From: Streptomyces sp. Tue6028
Lineage (GTDB): Bacteria; Actinomycetota; Actinomycetes; Streptomycetales; Streptomycetaceae
NCBI RefSeq assembly: GCF_002300165.1
Contig: NZ_MLCE01000016.1
Coordinates: 31,232-95,231, forward strand
DNA length: 64,000 nt
Direction of reading: 5' to 3'
This document shows, in pieces, positions 51,161 to 59,674 of this stretch (positions are counted from its first letter, which is position 1; the number at the start of each line of letters is the position of its first letter). Both the position numbers and the translations under genes were made by a program. Under the pieces are notes generated by a model. The model ran no database searches. It had not been told where the DNA came from and saw only the letters and a list, made by a program, of their open reading frames with translations.

Positions 51161-51168
51161 TCAGTTCC
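51143..51168 (-). promoter_or_regulatory. ECF (SigR-like) promoter candidate for hpf
   Basis: On the minus strand GGAAC (51168-51164) and GTT (51145-51143) are 18 bases apart, the spacing of SigR promoters (GGAAT-N18-GTT). The -35 overlaps the comF stop codon. It lies about 300 bases before hpf. Confidence 0.45.
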
Positions 51169-52039
51169 GGTTTATTTCGAAAGCGTCTGGTGACGCCGCG
51201 ATCACGGCCGCGCAGGTCGTGTCGGGCCTCCCGTCCATGACTTCGCCAGTACCCGCCATTCGCCGAATCACTTCCGTCAGATCCGCCCCGTCCTCCTCTT
51301 CACCCACTTGCCGTACGGCCGATCGAGCCATCCGGACGGCTCGTGCCGCCTCCGTCAACGAGGCGCCCGTCGTCATCAGGTCGTCCACGAGCACCACCGG
51401 CCCGCCGTCCACCAGCAGCCGCGCACCTCCGGCGGCCACCTCCAGGGCGCCCGCGAGATTGTCCAGCCGCTGGCGGGAATTGAGTCCCGACTGGTCGGCC
51501 ACGGCGCGCCGCTGCCGCAGCACGGCCGCCACCCTGGCCGGTGTCCCGGTGCGCCGCAGTTCGCCCGCCGCCGCGAGCGCGATCCGGCGCACCGGATCGT
51601 GTCCCCGGGCCCGCACGGCCCGCCGTGACGACGGCACGGGGACGAGGAGCAACGGCCCGGCTCCCGCGTCGCACGTTGACCCCTTCCTGCCCCTGAGCCG
51701 CCTCTCCGAAGCCGTGTGGCGTGCGTCCGGACCAGCACGTCGCGCGCAGCCCTGCCCTACCCGTACGGCCCCCGCCAGGGCCGCTCCGAGAGGGGCCGCG
51801 AGCGCCAGAGCGCCCCTTTCCTTGTGGGCGAGCAACGCTGCCCGCACCTCGTCCTCGTAGGGAGCCGCCGCGTGCACCACGGGCAGCCCGCACGGCTCCG
51901 GCACCGGTCGCACCCGGCGCGGTGCGGCCCCGGTCAGGGCGGCACGGCACTCCGGGCAGAGCACCGTACGAGGCCGTCCGCAGCCTCCGCACTCGGCCGG
52001 CAGCACCAGGTCGGTGAGGTCCTGCCACCACCCCCGCAT
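51161..52039 (-). CDS. ComF-family phosphoribosyltransferase-like protein
   Basis: A 292-residue ComF-type protein. The N-terminal double zinc-finger-like half has AECGGCGRPRTVLCPECRAAL. The C-terminal PRTase domain has LLVPVPSSRRAVRARGHDPVRRIA, LRQRRAVADQSGLNSRQRLDNLAGA and the PRPP-binding VVLVDDLMTTGAS. In competent bacteria ComF aids DNA uptake; in Streptomyces its role is unproven. It has an insertion near 95-125 (RVGQGCARRAGPDARHTASERRLRGRKGSTCDAG). ATG 52039 lies 7 bases after CACAGT, hinting at a leaderless message. It is separated from lpqB by a 365-base repeat-rich gap. Confidence 0.88.
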   Translation of the reverse strand: MRGWWQDLTDLVLPAECGGCGRPRTVLCPECRAALTGAAPRRVRPVPEPCGLPVVHAAAPYEDEVRAALLAHKERGALALAAPLGAALAGAVRVGQGCARRAGPDARHTASERRLRGRKGSTCDAGAGPLLLVPVPSSRRAVRARGHDPVRRIALAAAGELRRTGTPARVAAVLRQRRAVADQSGLNSRQRLDNLAGALEVAAGGARLLVDGGPVVLVDDLMTTGASLTEAARAVRMARSAVRQVGEEEDGADLTEVIRRMAGTGEVMDGRPDTTCAAVIAASPDAFEINRN

Positions 52040-52195
52040 GACCACCACTGTGCCAATACGGGGACTTACCGGCCACCCCTGTGGACAACTCCCTGTGGAC
52101 AACGCGCGCAGGTGTCGGGAGCGGCCGCCCTCCGGGGGCTCGGCGCACGCCGTACGAGCACGAGGCCGAGGACCCGTACGACACGGGGCCTGCCG

Positions 52196-52234
52196 GTGCA
52201 CCGGCGTAAAGACGTGGCCTGTACGCCGGTGCAC
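52196..52234. repeat. 13-bp perfect inverted repeat
   Basis: GTGCACCGGCGTA (52196-52208) and TACGCCGGTGCAC (52222-52234) are exact reverse complements around 13 bases. It is about 155 bases upstream of comF. It could be a second terminator or an operator. Confidence 0.75.
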
Positions 52235-52259
52235 GTCTGGCGTAGACACGCCGTCGCAC

Positions 52260-52283
52260 GCCGCCGGGCGGAGGCCCGGCGGC
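52260..52283 (-). terminator. Hairpin downstream of lpqB
   Basis: GCCGCCGGGC (52260-52269) pairs perfectly with GCCCGGCGGC (52274-52283) around a GGAG loop. It lies about 120 bases past the lpqB stop and may end the mtrAB-lpqB transcript. Confidence 0.55.
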
Positions 52284-52288
52284 TTCGA

Positions 52289-52381
52289 GCGCGGTCGGGC
52301 GAAGGTCTGTCGGCTCCGCGCGCGGTCGGGCGAAGGTCTGTCGGCTCCGCGCGCGGCCGGACGGACGCCCGTCAGCTCTGC
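52289..52381. repeat. Three 31-bp tandem repeats
   Basis: Units begin GCGCGGTCGGGCGAAGG at 52289 and 52320 and are identical over 31 bases; a third, diverged unit runs 52351-52381. The array starts 23 bases after the lpqB stop codon. Confidence 0.85.
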
Positions 52382-52404
52382 GGGCCGTCCGGCGAGCGGG
52401 ACCC

Positions 52405-54243
52405 CTATCCGGGGTAGACCGGCGCTGTCCCGTCCTTGACGACCTTCTGCCACTGCTCGCCGGACGAGAGCCGCACGATGCCGTCCTCCTCCGAGTGCGC
52501 CACCAGCGGCAGCCGCTCGTCCTCGGACGCGGCGATCTCCTTGACCCCCGTCAGCGTCGAGGGCGCCGTGCCGACCGGGGCGGAGCCGTCGACCTGGACG
52601 TACCGCATCTGCTGGACGCCGCCCTGCTCGCGTCCGATGACCACGAGCCGGCTGTCCCCGGCCCACGACATCGCCGTGACCTCCTCCAGCTGAGGCGCCA
52701 CCGAGCGGGGTTCGAGGATCGACACGGTGGGCTGGTCACCGCTGGTGTCCCGGACGATGCGGCCGATCTGCAGCGAGCTCTTCCCGTCCTTCTCGACGAT
52801 CAACGCGATCCGCACCCCGTCGGCGGCCACGCGCACCGCCTCGACGCGACCGTCGAGGCTCGGTGTCTCGACCGTCAGCGGCTCGCCCTCACCCTTGCGC
52901 AGCAGAAGCAGCCGGGGCTTCTTCGGGTCGCGGTCGGCCACCCACAGGTCGCCCCGTCCGTCCCAGCTGGGCGTCGTCAGCCGGTCGTCCTCCGTGCGGC
53001 CCGCGCTGTGCAGCACCGCCTCACCGAGCGAACCACCCGACACGAGCGACCCGACGTACAGGGAACTCCCGTCGGTCGACACCCCGGCCGCGCTGCTCTC
53101 GTCCCGCGACACCGCCGCCGCCCGCAGCTTCTTGTCACCCTCGCCGAGCGCACCGGGCACCGGCTCGGGCTTCTTGTCGCCGTTGGGCATGCGCACGAGC
53201 CGCTGCTTGTCGTCGATGAAGTACTGGTACTCGGGGCGGTGCCCCGTACCGTGCGAGGCGACGGTCCCGGCCTGGTTCTCCGTGAGCACGCACAGCTGCG
53301 ATCCGTCCGACTTCTGCAGCTCCACCTCGTCCACACCGGTGGGCGTCAGGTCCTGGAAGGTGAAAAGGAGTTGGGCGGCCATCCTGGTGCACTGGGACCG
53401 TCCGACGTGATCCGCCTTGTGGTTCAGCGGCACGGTGACCCTGTTGCGGTCGTCGGGCGACAGCGACTTGACGCCCTTCTTCAGCTCCGTGCCCGAGGGG
53501 AAGCTCGACCTGACGACCGGGTCCAGCCAGCGCGTGGGGCCCTTCAGGAGCGCCCGGACCATCTGGGTCATCGGGTCCACCTGCTCGCGCACGTAGACCG
53601 GGTCGGCGACGGTCCCCAGCGGGCCGCCGGCCCCGGAGTTCGAGTTCGACGTGTAGTAGTACTTGTTGATCGACACGTAGTTGCGCTGGAAGTCGGACTT
53701 GCCCATCACCACGCCCTGCGGCAGCCCGTCGATGCGCCACTGCTTGGTGTCCTTCAGCCGCGTGAGGTGCACCGTCTTGCTGTAGGTGCCGGAGTCGGGC
53801 GAGTACGCGTGCTGCACGTCCACCGTGGCGACCTTGCTGCCGCTGAGCCGGTACAGGGAGCTGCCGTCGGCGCCGTCACGGTTTCCGGCGTTGCCCGACT
53901 CGGGGTTCGGCGCGTCCGTCAGCACGGTCGTGGACCGGTACGGGTCCCACACCTTGCCGGCGCTCTCCGTCAGGTACTTGCGCGCCGTCTCGTACTTCGC
54001 GTCGTCGCTCGTCAGCGCCTCGAGGAAGCCCTGCACGATCTCCGCGGGCTGGGCGTCGTCCCTGGGCGGCATCGCGTAGACGCGGACCTGCGAGTCCTGC
54101 CGCGGCGTGGACTCGACGCCGCGCAGGTCCCCGCTGTCCGGCATCGACGCGCACCCGGCCAGCAGCAGGGCACCACAGCAGGCATACGCCCCCACCCGAA
54201 CCGGACGTCGACGACCACCGCTCCCCTCGCGGTCAACGCCCAC
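52405..54243 (-). CDS. lpqB: LpqB lipoprotein, accessory to MtrAB
   Basis: A 612-residue exported lipoprotein. The signal peptide ends in the lipobox LLAGC with Cys31 lipidated. A GerMN-type domain (about 60-330) is followed by a beta-propeller-like C-terminal half. LpqB interacts with the sensor MtrB and tunes MtrA signalling. GTG 54243 is preferred because GGGGAGG lies 6 bases before it; the ATG 15 bases upstream (54258) is itself part of that ribosome site. It overlaps the mtrB end by 11 bases, so the two are coupled. A repeat-rich gap follows. Confidence 0.93.
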   Translation of the reverse strand: MGVDREGSGGRRRPVRVGAYACCGALLLAGCASMPDSGDLRGVESTPRQDSQVRVYAMPPRDDAQPAEIVQGFLEALTSDDAKYETARKYLTESAGKVWDPYRSTTVLTDAPNPESGNAGNRDGADGSSLYRLSGSKVATVDVQHAYSPDSGTYSKTVHLTRLKDTKQWRIDGLPQGVVMGKSDFQRNYVSINKYYYTSNSNSGAGGPLGTVADPVYVREQVDPMTQMVRALLKGPTRWLDPVVRSSFPSGTELKKGVKSLSPDDRNRVTVPLNHKADHVGRSQCTRMAAQLLFTFQDLTPTGVDEVELQKSDGSQLCVLTENQAGTVASHGTGHRPEYQYFIDDKQRLVRMPNGDKKPEPVPGALGEGDKKLRAAAVSRDESSAAGVSTDGSSLYVGSLVSGGSLGEAVLHSAGRTEDDRLTTPSWDGRGDLWVADRDPKKPRLLLLRKGEGEPLTVETPSLDGRVEAVRVAADGVRIALIVEKDGKSSLQIGRIVRDTSGDQPTVSILEPRSVAPQLEEVTAMSWAGDSRLVVIGREQGGVQQMRYVQVDGSAPVGTAPSTLTGVKEIAASEDERLPLVAHSEEDGIVRLSSGEQWQKVVKDGTAPVYPG

Positions 54244-56320
54244 GAAATGCCTCCCCATGCCCGAGTTCCTCCGGCTCTACGCCGTCCCGCCCCCGCTCCT
54301 GCCCGGTCCGCTCGCCGTCCGTCGGCGCGTCGTCCTGGCGCCGCACCGATCCGGCCGGCCTCGGCACCACCCGTGAGCCGCTGCCCGGCAGCGCCGTCGG
54401 GTCGGCCGTGGGCGACGCCCCGGCCATGCGCGGCACTATCGGGCCCCGCGACGGTGCTGCGGACGACGCGCTTCCGCCGCCCGCCTGCTGCTGCACCGGC
54501 ACCGTGGCCAGCTTGCCGCTGCCGCCGAGCGGCAGACCCGCGTCGTTGAGTCCCCGGTTGCGCCGCGAGTCCTTGGGCTCCAGCGGTATCGGCGACCCCC
54601 TGAGCGGTTCGTCCGCGGTCCGCGGCAGTGTCAGCCGGAACTGCGAACCGCCGCCCGGCTCGCCCCACGCCTGGAGCCAGCCGCCGTGCAGCCGCGCGTC
54701 CTCCAGGGCGATGGACAGCCCGAGGCCCGTTCCGCCGGTGGTACGCGCACGTGCCGGGTCGGCCCGCCAGAAGCGGCTGAAGACCCGGGTCGCCTCGCCG
54801 GGCTTGAGCCCGACGCCGTAGTCGCGGACGGCGATCGCGACCGCCCCGCCCGCCGAGGCGAGCTTGACGATCACGTCCTTGCCGTCGCCGTGCTCCACGG
54901 CGTTGACGACGAGGTTGCGCAGCACCCGCTCCACACGCCGGGCGTCCGCCTCGGCGACCACCGGCTGCTGGTCGCCGACGACACGTATGTGCGTGCCCTT
55001 GCGCTCGGCGAGCGGCTCGGCACCGCTGACCACGCGGCGGACGACCTCCCTGAGGTCTATCGGCTCCGCCTCCAGCGCCGCCGCGCCCGCGTCGAACCGG
55101 CTGATCTCCAGCAGGTCCGCGAGCAGCGACTCGAACCGGTCCAGCTGGTCGGCCAGCAGCTCCGCGGACCTCGCCGTCACCGGGTCGAAGTCCACCCGCG
55201 CCTCGTGGATGACGTCGGCCGCCATCCGGACGGTGGTCAGCGGCGTACGCAGCTCGTGCGACACGTCGGACACGAACCGCCGCTGCATCCGCGACAGGTC
55301 CTCCAGCTGCTGGATCTTCAGCTGCAGGTTCTGGGCCATCTTGTTGAAGGCTTCACCGAGGCGTGCGATGTCGTCCTCGCCGGTGACCTTCATACGTTCC
55401 TGGAGGCGCCCCGCCGACAGCCGCTCGGCGATCCCGGCGGCCATCCGCACCGGCGTGACGACCTGACGCACCACGAGCCACGCGATCGCCCCGAGGAGCA
55501 CCACGACGAACAGACCTGCCGTCGCCAGCGTCCCCTTGACCAGGCTCAGCGACTTCTCCTCCTGCGTCAGCGGGAAGAGGTAGTAGAGCTGGTACGGATC
55601 TCCGTTCGGGTCGTTGACCTGCTTGCCGATGACCAGCGCCGGCTGCGACGGCCTACCGTCCTTGTAGACGACTCGCGTATAGCTCTGGGCCGCGAGCGTG
55701 TTGCTGTCCAGCCGCTCGCGCAGCGACACCGGCACGCTCACCGTCGGATCGACGTCGCCCGAGTAGCGCGGTCCCAGTCCCGCTCCGCCGCCGGCCGCGC
55801 TGGAGCTGAGCGTCACCACGTCGAAGGCGCCCTGGCCACCACTGGACAGGGACACCACGAGGTCGCTCATCCACTGGCCGACGTTCTTCGACGGACGGCC
55901 GTCCGCACTCGAACCGTCATCACCGTCGGCCGTCACCGCGGCGTCCGCCTTCTGCTTGGCCACCGAGAAACCACCCGTGGCCTGGCTCTGCGACGCCTTC
56001 ACCTTGGCATCCAGCAGGCCGTTGCGGACCTGCCCGATGACGACGAAGCCGAGCAGCAGCACGACACCGAGTGACATCAGCAGCGTCGTGACGACGATCT
56101 TGAGCTGGATATTGCGCCGCCACAGCCGCATCACGGGCAGCAGCGGACGACGCACCCAGCGCATGAACAACCGAAGGACCGGGCTGCCCTGGACTCCGCC
56201 CTGCAGCAGCCCGCCCTCCATGAACCGTCCCCAGCGGGAGCCCGTCATCTTCCGGCCGACAGGCCGCCCCGAACGGACCCCCGACTCGCCGGGCGCCGAA
56301 GCGGCACTGTCCCGGGACAT
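54233..56320 (-). CDS. mtrB: Two-component sensor histidine kinase MtrB
   Basis: A 695-residue membrane sensor kinase. Two transmembrane segments (KIVVTTLLMSLGVVLLLGFVVIG and GLFVVVLLGAIAWLVVRQVV) flank an extracytoplasmic domain of about 170 residues. HAMP follows, then the H-box VSDVSHELRTPLTTVR, N-box RNLVVNAVEHGDG, G boxes DYGVGL and GGTGLGLSI. The C-terminal ~130 residues are Pro/Ser-rich. ATG 56320 lies 1 base after the mtrA stop, and the frame upstream of it overlaps mtrA. It phosphorylates MtrA, a global regulator of cell wall, division and development in actinobacteria. Confidence 0.96.
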   Translation of the reverse strand: MSRDSAASAPGESGVRSGRPVGRKMTGSRWGRFMEGGLLQGGVQGSPVLRLFMRWVRRPLLPVMRLWRRNIQLKIVVTTLLMSLGVVLLLGFVVIGQVRNGLLDAKVKASQSQATGGFSVAKQKADAAVTADGDDGSSADGRPSKNVGQWMSDLVVSLSSGGQGAFDVVTLSSSAAGGGAGLGPRYSGDVDPTVSVPVSLRERLDSNTLAAQSYTRVVYKDGRPSQPALVIGKQVNDPNGDPYQLYYLFPLTQEEKSLSLVKGTLATAGLFVVVLLGAIAWLVVRQVVTPVRMAAGIAERLSAGRLQERMKVTGEDDIARLGEAFNKMAQNLQLKIQQLEDLSRMQRRFVSDVSHELRTPLTTVRMAADVIHEARVDFDPVTARSAELLADQLDRFESLLADLLEISRFDAGAAALEAEPIDLREVVRRVVSGAEPLAERKGTHIRVVGDQQPVVAEADARRVERVLRNLVVNAVEHGDGKDVIVKLASAGGAVAIAVRDYGVGLKPGEATRVFSRFWRADPARARTTGGTGLGLSIALEDARLHGGWLQAWGEPGGGSQFRLTLPRTADEPLRGSPIPLEPKDSRRNRGLNDAGLPLGGSGKLATVPVQQQAGGGSASSAAPSRGPIVPRMAGASPTADPTALPGSGSRVVPRPAGSVRRQDDAPTDGERTGQERGRDGVEPEELGHGEAFRGR

Positions 56321-56321
56321 G

Positions 56322-57011
56322 TCAGCTCGGTCCGGCCTTGTAACCGACACCACGGACGGTCACCACGATCTCCGGCCGCTCCGGGTCCTTCTCGACCTTG
56401 GAGCGCAGCCGCTGTACATGCACGTTGACCAGGCGGGTGTCCGCCGCGTGGCGATAGCCCCACACCTGCTCCAGCAGGACCTCACGGGTGAACACCTGCC
56501 ACGGCTTGCGGGCCAGCGCCACCAGCAGATCGAACTCCAGCGGCGTCAGCGCGATCGACTGGCCGTCCCGCTTCACAGAGTGACCGGCGACGTCGATGAC
56601 GAGGTCACCGATGGCCAACTGCTCGGGTGCCGGCTCCTCCGAACGACGCAACCGCGCCCGGATCCGCGCCACCAGCTCCTTTGGCTTGAACGGCTTCACG
56701 ATGTAGTCGTCGGCACCCGACTCGAGGCCGACCACCACATCGACGGTGTCGCTCTTCGCCGTGAGCATCACGATCGGCACCCCGGACTCCGCCCTGATCA
56801 GGCGGCACACCTCGATGCCGTCCCGGCCGGGCAGCATCAGGTCCAGAAGCACCAGATCGGGCTTGGTCTCACGAAAAGCGGCCAGCGCCTTGTCGCCGTC
56901 GGCTACGAAAGACGGCTCAAAACCTTCGCCACGCAACACGATGCCGAGCATCTCGGCCAGTGCGGTGTCGTCATCGACGACAAGGACTCGTCCCTTCATA
57001 AACGACATCAT
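56322..57011 (-). CDS. mtrA: Two-component response regulator MtrA
   Basis: A 229-residue OmpR-type regulator. The receiver has the acidic triad VVDDDTAL, the phospho-site Asp57 in LVLLDLMLPG (Asp53 if MKGR is the start), Thr in VMLTAKSD and Lys in IVKPFKPKELVARIRARLRR. The winged helix is LTPLEFDLLVALARKPWQVFTREVLLEQVWGYRHAADTRLVNVHVQRLRSKVE. ATG 57011 has GGGAT upstream; the in-frame ATG at 56999 is possible. It starts 8 bases after mtnA. A possible MtrA-type box lies across the mtnA end, so self-control is plausible. Confidence 0.97.
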   Translation of the reverse strand: MMSFMKGRVLVVDDDTALAEMLGIVLRGEGFEPSFVADGDKALAAFRETKPDLVLLDLMLPGRDGIEVCRLIRAESGVPIVMLTAKSDTVDVVVGLESGADDYIVKPFKPKELVARIRARLRRSEEPAPEQLAIGDLVIDVAGHSVKRDGQSIALTPLEFDLLVALARKPWQVFTREVLLEQVWGYRHAADTRLVNVHVQRLRSKVEKDPERPEIVVTVRGVGYKAGPS

Positions 57012-57015
57012 CCCA

Positions 57016-57031
57016 TTAACTAAATCGTTAC
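57016..57031 (-). promoter_or_regulatory. Possible MtrA-type box upstream of mtrA
   Basis: GTAACGATTTAGTTAA on the minus strand holds two GTnAC-like halves (GTAAC and GTTAA) in the same direction, 11 bases apart. It lies across the mtnA stop codon, just before mtrA. MtrA is known to bind paired GTnAC-like repeats, but the second half here is imperfect. Confidence 0.35.
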
Positions 57032-58165
57032 CTGGCGTGACCTGTCACACAGCTCAGCAAGCGCCTCAGCCGTCACGGGCGACACGACGCCCCCTTCGGT
57101 GACGATCGCCGTCACCAACTCGGGCGGCGTCACGTCGAACGCCGGGTTGTACGCCTGGGTCCCCAGGGGTGCCACCGGCATCCCGCCTCCCGCTTCCACT
57201 CCCGCCACCGGCACCAGCGGTGCTGTGACCTCGGTCACTTCATGACCGGCGCGCTGCTCGACCTCGATGGATGCTCCGTCCGGGGTGTCCGGATCCACCG
57301 TCGTCAGCGGCGCCACCACGATGAACGGCACGTGGTGATACCGCGCCAGCACCGCGAGCGGATAGCTCCCCACCTTGTTCGCCACCGAACCGTCGGCCGC
57401 GATCCGGTCGGCACCGATCAGTACCGCGTCCACCTCGCCCGCCGCGAACAGCGACCCCGCCGCGTTGTCCGTGAGCAAGGTGTACGCCATCTCGTTGCGC
57501 GCCGCCTCGTACGCCGTCAGGCGAGCACCTTGCAGCAACGGACGCGTTTCGTCCACCCACAGCCGTCGCAACTTCCCTGTCCGGTGCGCCGCGAGCGCCA
57601 CCGCGAACGCCGTACCCTCCCCACCGGACACCAGCGCCCCGGTGTTGCAGTGCGTCAGGATCCGGTGCCCGCCGCCCGGCAGCAGCTCGTCGAGCAGCGC
57701 CAGCCCGTGCCCGGCCATCCGCGTGCTGGCCTCGGCGTCTTCCTGGTGCAGCGCCCGCGCCGCGGCGAGCGCCGCCGCCGCGGCCTGGTCCTGATCACAG
57801 CCGCCGACGAGCGCGGCCCGGTACGCGGCCTGGGCCCGGCGCACACCGACGGCGAGGTTCACCGCCGTGGGCCGCGCCCCGGCCAGCGCCGCGGCGGCCT
57901 CGTCCACGTCGAAGCCGCGCGCGGCGGCGAGCGCGACGCCGTACGCCCCGGCGATGCCGAGCAGCGGCGCCCCGCGCACGGCGAGCGTGCGGATCGCCTC
58001 CACCAGGGCGGGCGCGTCGGTGCACACCAACTCGACTTCTTCGGCCGGCAGTCTCGTCTGGTCGAGAAGCACCAGTACGGGGCCTTCGGGGGGCTCGTCC
58101 CAGCGGATCGCGGGTATGTCCGTCGACCCGCTGTCCTCGCGGGATTGCGCGTACTGATCAGCCAT
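57020..58165 (-). CDS. mtnA: Methylthioribose-1-phosphate isomerase
   Basis: A 381-residue enzyme of the eIF2B-alpha/MtnA family that converts 5-methylthioribose-1-phosphate to methylthioribulose-1-phosphate in methionine salvage. It shows LLDQTRLPAEEVEL, TVRGAPLLGIAGAYG-type RTLAVRGAPLLGIAGAYGVALA, the catalytic Cys in ILTHCNTGALVSGG and the catalytic Asp in VLIGADRIAADGSVANKVGSY. ATG 58165 is 6 bases after CAGACT, so a leaderless message is likely. Other salvage genes are absent here. It is followed by mtrA after 8 bases and is probably co-transcribed. Confidence 0.94.
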   Translation of the reverse strand: MADQYAQSREDSGSTDIPAIRWDEPPEGPVLVLLDQTRLPAEEVELVCTDAPALVEAIRTLAVRGAPLLGIAGAYGVALAAARGFDVDEAAAALAGARPTAVNLAVGVRRAQAAYRAALVGGCDQDQAAAAALAAARALHQEDAEASTRMAGHGLALLDELLPGGGHRILTHCNTGALVSGGEGTAFAVALAAHRTGKLRRLWVDETRPLLQGARLTAYEAARNEMAYTLLTDNAAGSLFAAGEVDAVLIGADRIAADGSVANKVGSYPLAVLARYHHVPFIVVAPLTTVDPDTPDGASIEVEQRAGHEVTEVTAPLVPVAGVEAGGGMPVAPLGTQAYNPAFDVTPPELVTAIVTEGGVVSPVTAEALAELCDRSRQVTI

Positions 58166-58171
58166 CCGCCC

Positions 58172-58177
58172 AGTCTG
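58172..58177 (-). promoter_or_regulatory. Candidate -10 hexamer of mtnA (leaderless)
   Basis: CAGACT on the minus strand ends 6 bases before the ATG, so the transcript would start at the codon. The best -35-like sequence 17 bases upstream (TCAATT) is weak. Confidence 0.35.
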
Positions 58178-58305
58178 CCCCGTACCGGGCGGACAATTGA
58201 AGGTGTGCAGCCCATACGGCGGCCGGTCCCTTGCCGAGCGCACCGTGGCACGATGGCTGCCAAGCTGCCGCCGCGACCGCGGACGGGCACCGTGAAGGAG
58301 CGACG

Positions 58306-59670
58306 ATGAACGACACTCCGGGCTGGGCCTCGCCCGGATCTGCCCCCTCCGACGGGCAGGAGCCGGATTCCTCCGGCACCACGCAGCCCACGGACAAGCC
58401 CTCGGACCAAGGCGGCACGGACCAGCCGGAGCAGCCCTCGAAGTGGTCCAAGGAGCAGCCCCCGCCCGGCCAGTGGTCCGCTCCCAGCCCGCAGGGCCCA
58501 GGCCAGGCCCCACCTCCGCCACCGTCGCCCGCTCAGGGCTGGGGCGGACGGCCCCCCGCCGGAACCGGCGGCCACGGAGGCCAGGGCGGCGGGTACGGCG
58601 GATGGGGAGGCCCCGGCCGCGGAGCCGGCGGCCCCGGCGGTCCCGCCGGCTGGGGAGGCAACTGGGGTGGGCCGCCCCCCGCCGCCAAGCCCGGCGTGAT
58701 CCCACTGCGCCCCCTCGGCGTCGGCGAGATCCTCGACGGCGCGGTCTCCACGATGCGCACCTACTGGCGCACCGTCCTCGGCATCTCTCTCGCCGTCGCC
58801 GTCGTCACCGAGATCGCGGTCATCCTGCTCCAGGGCTTCGTCCTGGACGACAACACCGACACGGACGTCCTCAACGACCCCAGCGCCACGGTCGGCGAGC
58901 TGAGCCGTGCCCTCGGCGACACCCTGCTGAGCTCCGGTGTCGTCCTGCTCATCACGCTGCTCGGCACCATCGTCGCCACGGCGCTGCTCACGTCCGTGAC
59001 CAGCCGCGCGGTGCTCGGCAAGTCGGTGACGACGGCCGAGGCCTGGCACGACGCCCGCCCTCAGCTGCCGAAGCTGTTCGGCCTGACCTTCCTGCTGCCG
59101 CTCATCGCCCTCGTGGTCGTCGGCGTCGGCACGCTGCCCGGTCTGCTCGCCGCCCTGGCCGGCGCGGGTGACGCGGGCGCCGCACTCGCCGTCCTCGGCG
59201 GACTCGGCATGGGTGTCGTCGCCCTCTGGCTGATGATCCGCTTCTCGCTCGCCTCTCCCGCCCTGATGCTGGAGAAGCAGAGCATCGTGAAGTCGATGCG
59301 CCGCTCCTCGAAGCTCGTGCGCGGCTCCTGGTGGCGGGTCTTCGGCATCCAGCTGCTCGCCACGATCATCGCGAACATCGTGGCGTCGATCGTCGTGATC
59401 CCCTTCGCGATCCTCGCCGCCGCGCTCAGCGGCGACGGCATGAGCAGCTTCCTCGACAGCAGCGGCGGCGACCTCGGCTGGACGTTCCTCATCGTCAGCG
59501 GCATCGGCTCGGTGATCGGGTCCATGCTGACCTTCCCGATCACGGCCGGCGTCACCGTCCTCCTCTACATCGATCAGCGCATCCGCCGCGAGGCCCTCGA
59601 CCTCGACCTGGCCCGCGCCGCCGGCGTCGAGAACTACGGCGGATCGACCGGCACCACTCCGGGGAGCTGA
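58306..59670 (+). CDS. Membrane protein with Pro/Gly-rich N-terminus (glycerophosphoryl diester phosphodiesterase membrane-domain-like)
   Basis: A 454-residue protein. Residues 1 to ~135 are Pro/Gly/Gln-rich and probably disordered in the cytoplasm. After PLRPLGVGEILDGAVSTMRTYWRTVLGISLAV come about six transmembrane segments, resembling the membrane domain attached to some glycerophosphodiester phosphodiesterases; no catalytic domain is present. ATG 58306 has AAGGAG 5 bases upstream. It is divergent from mtnA. It leads a rightward operon with DUF4129, DUF4350, MoxR and DUF58 genes and is probably a scaffold or transporter-like partner. No function can be proven. Confidence 0.85.
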   Translation: MNDTPGWASPGSAPSDGQEPDSSGTTQPTDKPSDQGGTDQPEQPSKWSKEQPPPGQWSAPSPQGPGQAPPPPPSPAQGWGGRPPAGTGGHGGQGGGYGGWGGPGRGAGGPGGPAGWGGNWGGPPPAAKPGVIPLRPLGVGEILDGAVSTMRTYWRTVLGISLAVAVVTEIAVILLQGFVLDDNTDTDVLNDPSATVGELSRALGDTLLSSGVVLLITLLGTIVATALLTSVTSRAVLGKSVTTAEAWHDARPQLPKLFGLTFLLPLIALVVVGVGTLPGLLAALAGAGDAGAALAVLGGLGMGVVALWLMIRFSLASPALMLEKQSIVKSMRRSSKLVRGSWWRVFGIQLLATIIANIVASIVVIPFAILAAALSGDGMSSFLDSSGGDLGWTFLIVSGIGSVIGSMLTFPITAGVTVLLYIDQRIRREALDLDLARAAGVENYGGSTGTTPGS

Positions 59671-59674
59671 TGCG

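Larger units (their letters stand above)
52040..52404. other. Repeat-rich gap between lpqB and comF
   Basis: This 365-base gap holds two perfect hairpins and a three-unit 31-bp tandem repeat (entries below), and no supported gene. The order from lpqB leftward is repeats, 10-bp hairpin, 13-bp hairpin, then unstructured GC-rich DNA before comF. Confidence 0.6.
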
